From Prevotellaceae bacterium (GTDB lineage: Bacteria; Bacteroidota; Bacteroidia; Bacteroidales; Bacteroidaceae), in contig JAQYPT010000098.1 of the NCBI GenBank assembly GCA_028726625.1, forward strand, positions 1 to 47,170: a stretch of 47,170 bases of DNA. Reading direction: 5' to 3'. Within the stretch, counting starts at the first letter, position 1, and each line of letters begins with the position of its first letter. The notes under the pieces are model-generated. The model had not been told where the DNA came from and made no database searches. It saw nothing but the letters and a program-made list of their open reading frames with translations. Position numbers and translations under genes: made by a program. Below are positions 44,839-47,170 of the stretch, in pieces.

Positions 44839-46176
44839 ATGAAAAATATTTGTACAACTTGTCTCCTGGCAATCATCTTCTTGTCATTGTCAACTCCTAT
44901 TGAAGCGCGAAAGTGGTCACTGAAAGACTGCATCCATTACGCCCTATCCAACAACATCTCGCTGAAAAAGACCTCGCTCAAACACCTCAGTGCCATTGAA
45001 GACACCAAGCAGAGCCAGGCTGCGTTGTTGCCATCGCTGAACGCTGCCACCTCTCAAAATGCAACCTATCGACCATGGCCGCAAACAGGTATCGCCGCAG
45101 AAGGCTATGTTCAGACTTCAATTGACAAGGTGTATTACAACGGAACCTACAGTGTGAACGGTAGTTGGACGGTATGGAACGGTGGTAGAAACACCAACAC
45201 GGTGAAACTGAACAAGCTGACGGAGAAACAAGCCGCACTCGATTCGGCGACCATGGCCAACCAACTGATTGAGCAAATCGCGCAGTTGTATGTGCAAATA
45301 CTCTATTCCAGTGAGGCCATCGCAGTGAACAAATCTATGTTGGCCTCGAGTGTGCAAAACGAAAAACGTGGCGAAGAATTCATGAAAGTGCAGAAAATGA
45401 GCCGTGCCGACATGGCGCAGCTTACCGCCCAACGTGCGCAAGACGAATATAATGTGGTTGAAGCTGAGAGCAACTTGCGCAACTACAAGCGACAGTTGAA
45501 GCAACTTCTGCAACTTTTTGATGATGAAGAATTTGAAATAGATGTACCGCACACAACCGATGCCATGGCTCTTCAACCGATACCCACTGTGAAAACGGTC
45601 TATTCGGCAGCGCTGAACTATCGACCTGAAATACAAAATGCACAGCTTGGCATCGAGAGCAGCAATCTGAGTGTGAAGATTGCGAAGGCCAGCAGACTGC
45701 CCGTTATCGGAATCAACGCTGGCGTTGGTACCAGCACCACTTCGATGAGCGACTATCAATGGGGAAACCAAATGAAAAACAACTTTGACATCGGCGCAGG
45801 CATCTCATTGAGCATTCCGCTGTTTGACAACAGACAGGCAAAAACAGCCGTGAACAAAGCCATGTTGCAAAAGCAAAACTTCATGCTCGACTTGAAGGAC
45901 AAACAAACTACCTTGTATTCGAACATCGAAGACTATTGGTTGCAAGCCGTAAACAACCAGAACCGATTTAAGGCTGCCAAGGTGAGTACACAGAGCGCAG
46001 AAGAAAGTTTCAGACTACTTAAAGCCAAGTTTGACGAGCAGCTCATCAACATCGTTGAACTCACAGACGGCAAAAACAAGCTCATGACAGCAGAACAAAA
46101 CGAACTGCAAGCCAAGTACCTTGCGATATTGAATATTGGCTTATTGAAATTCTACCAAACGGGGTTGATGGAATAA
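44839..46176 (+). CDS. TolC-family outer-membrane efflux/secretion protein
   Basis: A 445-residue outer-membrane channel. The start at 44839 gives a clean signal peptide (MKNICTTCLLAIIFLSLST, likely cut near EA), whereas an upstream ATG at 44776 would bury it. The body shows the two homologous coiled-coil hairpin repeats of TolC-like proteins: WSLKDCIHYALSNNISLKKT (repeat 1) and YSAALNYRPEIQNAQLGIES (repeat 2), with long Lys/Gln/Glu helices. Members work with an inner-membrane pump and an adaptor to expel drugs or secrete proteins. No partner gene lies on either side in this window; the next gene is divergent or convergent. Substrate is unknown. Confidence 0.93.
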   Translation: MKNICTTCLLAIIFLSLSTPIEARKWSLKDCIHYALSNNISLKKTSLKHLSAIEDTKQSQAALLPSLNAATSQNATYRPWPQTGIAAEGYVQTSIDKVYYNGTYSVNGSWTVWNGGRNTNTVKLNKLTEKQAALDSATMANQLIEQIAQLYVQILYSSEAIAVNKSMLASSVQNEKRGEEFMKVQKMSRADMAQLTAQRAQDEYNVVEAESNLRNYKRQLKQLLQLFDDEEFEIDVPHTTDAMALQPIPTVKTVYSAALNYRPEIQNAQLGIESSNLSVKIAKASRLPVIGINAGVGTSTTSMSDYQWGNQMKNNFDIGAGISLSIPLFDNRQAKTAVNKAMLQKQNFMLDLKDKQTTLYSNIEDYWLQAVNNQNRFKAAKVSTQSAEESFRLLKAKFDEQLINIVELTDGKNKLMTAEQNELQAKYLAILNIGLLKFYQTGLME

Positions 46177-46193
46177 AGGGTGCGTGTTACGGC

Positions 46194-46835
46194 CTAAAGC
46201 ATCAACTCTTTTGGTGACGAAACAAAGGTGGCAGCTCCATGTTCCAACAAAAATTCTTTATCTCTAAATCCCCATAACACACTGATGCTAGGCATGTTGC
46301 TATTGCGTGCTGTGGCAATGTCTACATCACTGTCACCAATGTAAACAGCATCTCGGCCATCATCGTCCAATTGGCGCAAGGCTTCCAATACCGTGTCAGT
46401 TGCCGGCTTCTTCTTGATGTTTTCTCGTTCACCAATCGCTACCGTGACATAGTCGCTAAAAAAGTGGCGACAAAGGTCCTGGGTGGCATCGTAGAACTTG
46501 TTACTAACCACAGCCAACTTCTTACCGTGGGCCTGCAAATTAGCCAAAAGCTCAAGTATCCCCGGGTAGGGTTTGGTATTGTCAAGATTATGAACCAAAT
46601 AGTGTTGACGAAAATCAGCGTATGTAGCCTCAAAATCGGGGTTGTCTAATCCGTTGGGAATGGCACGCTCCATGAGTTTTTTCACACCATTACCCACAAA
46701 CTTTCTCACCTCACCGATGGTACGTTCAGGCATGCCATGCATCTTCAAAGCTGCATTACAACTAACGTATAAGTCTTGAAGCGAATCAAGCAACGTTCCA
46801 TCTAAATCAAATATATATGTACTGTATTCTTTCAT
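46194..46835 (-). CDS. HAD-family phosphatase, phosphoglycolate phosphatase-like
   Basis: A 213-residue haloacid dehalogenase superfamily hydrolase. Motif I is YIFDLDGTLLDSLQDLY (nucleophile Asp), motif II lies in KLAVVSNKFYD, motif III includes the Lys of NIKKKPATDTVLE, and motif IV is VYIGDSDVDIATARNSNM. The small helical cap and length fit the Gph/PGP or pyrophosphatase subgroup. Substrate cannot be fixed from sequence; removal of phosphoglycolate formed during DNA repair is a typical role. It is preceded by a good promoter 131 bp upstream and ends 17 bp from the convergent tolC-like stop. Confidence 0.92.
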   Translation of the reverse strand: MKEYSTYIFDLDGTLLDSLQDLYVSCNAALKMHGMPERTIGEVRKFVGNGVKKLMERAIPNGLDNPDFEATYADFRQHYLVHNLDNTKPYPGILELLANLQAHGKKLAVVSNKFYDATQDLCRHFFSDYVTVAIGERENIKKKPATDTVLEALRQLDDDGRDAVYIGDSDVDIATARNSNMPSISVLWGFRDKEFLLEHGAATFVSSPKELML

Positions 46836-46965
46836 GAGTCCATGTGTGTTTAATTTGTTCTGTTGGCTGACTCCTATTGAAGTTTCCTCTTTTTTCTGAA
46901 GGAAAAACCATTTCGTTAATCAACGATCGGGCGTATATTATCTGTGCCAACCCTGTTTCTATCTG

Positions 46966-46997
46966 CAAAGGTAGCATTTGTTTGTTGCACTGACAAA
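46966..46997 (-). promoter_or_regulatory. Promoter of the HAD phosphatase gene
   Basis: Minus-strand TTTG (46994-46997), 20 bp, TACCTTTG (46966-46973). The leader to the ATG is about 124 nt. A weaker TAATTTTG at 47053-47060 lies further upstream. Confidence 0.65.
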
Positions 46998-47170
46998 CAA
47001 ATGAACGTTTTTCATGGCTCCTGCCCTGGCACTTAGAGTCAACCAGCAAGTGCAAAATTACAAAACGTGTTTGAAGAACTCTCGTTTTGGTGTAGAAAAG
47101 TTTAATTTTTCTCTCGGTCTTTCGTTCAATTTCTTTTGTATCGACATAATTCTCTTGTCTGTATAACGTT
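46998..47170. other. Gene-free right end
   Basis: Both strands are AT-rich and free of credible frames to the window edge. A possible minus-strand -7 box at 47053-47060 is the only signal I can name. Confidence 0.4.

Overview
The window reads as a chromosomal segment of a Bacteroidota species, most likely Prevotellaceae (Prevotella sensu lato). The support is a SusC/SusD pair, many promoters of the Bacteroidota type (-33 TTTG, about 19 bp, -7 TAnnTTTG), no Shine-Dalgarno sequences of note, a lipoprotein OmpH/Skp, a Rho with a very long disordered insert, a long-tailed ribosomal protein S16, and a metalloprotease with a type IX-style C-terminal sorting tail. I see no phage, plasmid or CRISPR signature. 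Most genes are core or housekeeping genes in short operons.

Layout. 1-90 is the end of an unidentified gene. 516-6235 (minus) is a small polysaccharide utilisation locus (SusC, SusD, GH16 endo-glucanase) behind one promoter. 6670-9965 (minus) carries an M6 secreted protease, an OmpH-like lipoprotein and a conserved 64-residue membrane protein. 10059-15392 holds dipeptidase PepD, a UvrD-type helicase with a DEDDh exonuclease inserted in it, and an EamA transporter. A MITE-like 193-bp inverted-repeat element (15398-15590) precedes a small HExxH membrane protein. Then come an orphan ATP-grasp protein and an AAA ATPase. 18760-28673 (plus) encodes pyruvate:ferredoxin oxidoreductase, then rho-uvrA-glycosyltransferase. 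A tRNA-Arg(TCT) and a TetR regulator lead to 30279-33488, with NADP-malic enzyme and IspE.

The most interesting part is 33521-38506 (minus). A MurU-like nucleotidyltransferase lies beside a protein that fuses an AmgK-like sugar kinase to the amino-sugar-sensing C-terminal domain of RapZ. Just upstream is an apparently free-standing small RNA gene with its own consensus promoter and terminator. Next come groL and groS, behind a near-consensus sigma-54 promoter and three 16-bp upstream repeats. A plausible reading is a cell-wall amino-sugar salvage system in which sensor and kinase are one polypeptide; its regulatory link to the nearby RNA is speculation.

The rest (39152-47170) contains galE, rpsP, a GNAT acetyltransferase, ettA, ribE, a TolC-family outer membrane protein and a Gph-like phosphatase. 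Between ribE and tolC lies a second structured RNA candidate of about 240 nt with its own promoter and terminator. Two diverged but collinear copies of a roughly 380-400 bp non-coding repeat occupy the gene-free stretches at 29021-29400 and 38648-39050.

All assignments come from reading motifs by eye. No database search or folding program was run, so promoter, terminator and RNA calls are pattern-based predictions.
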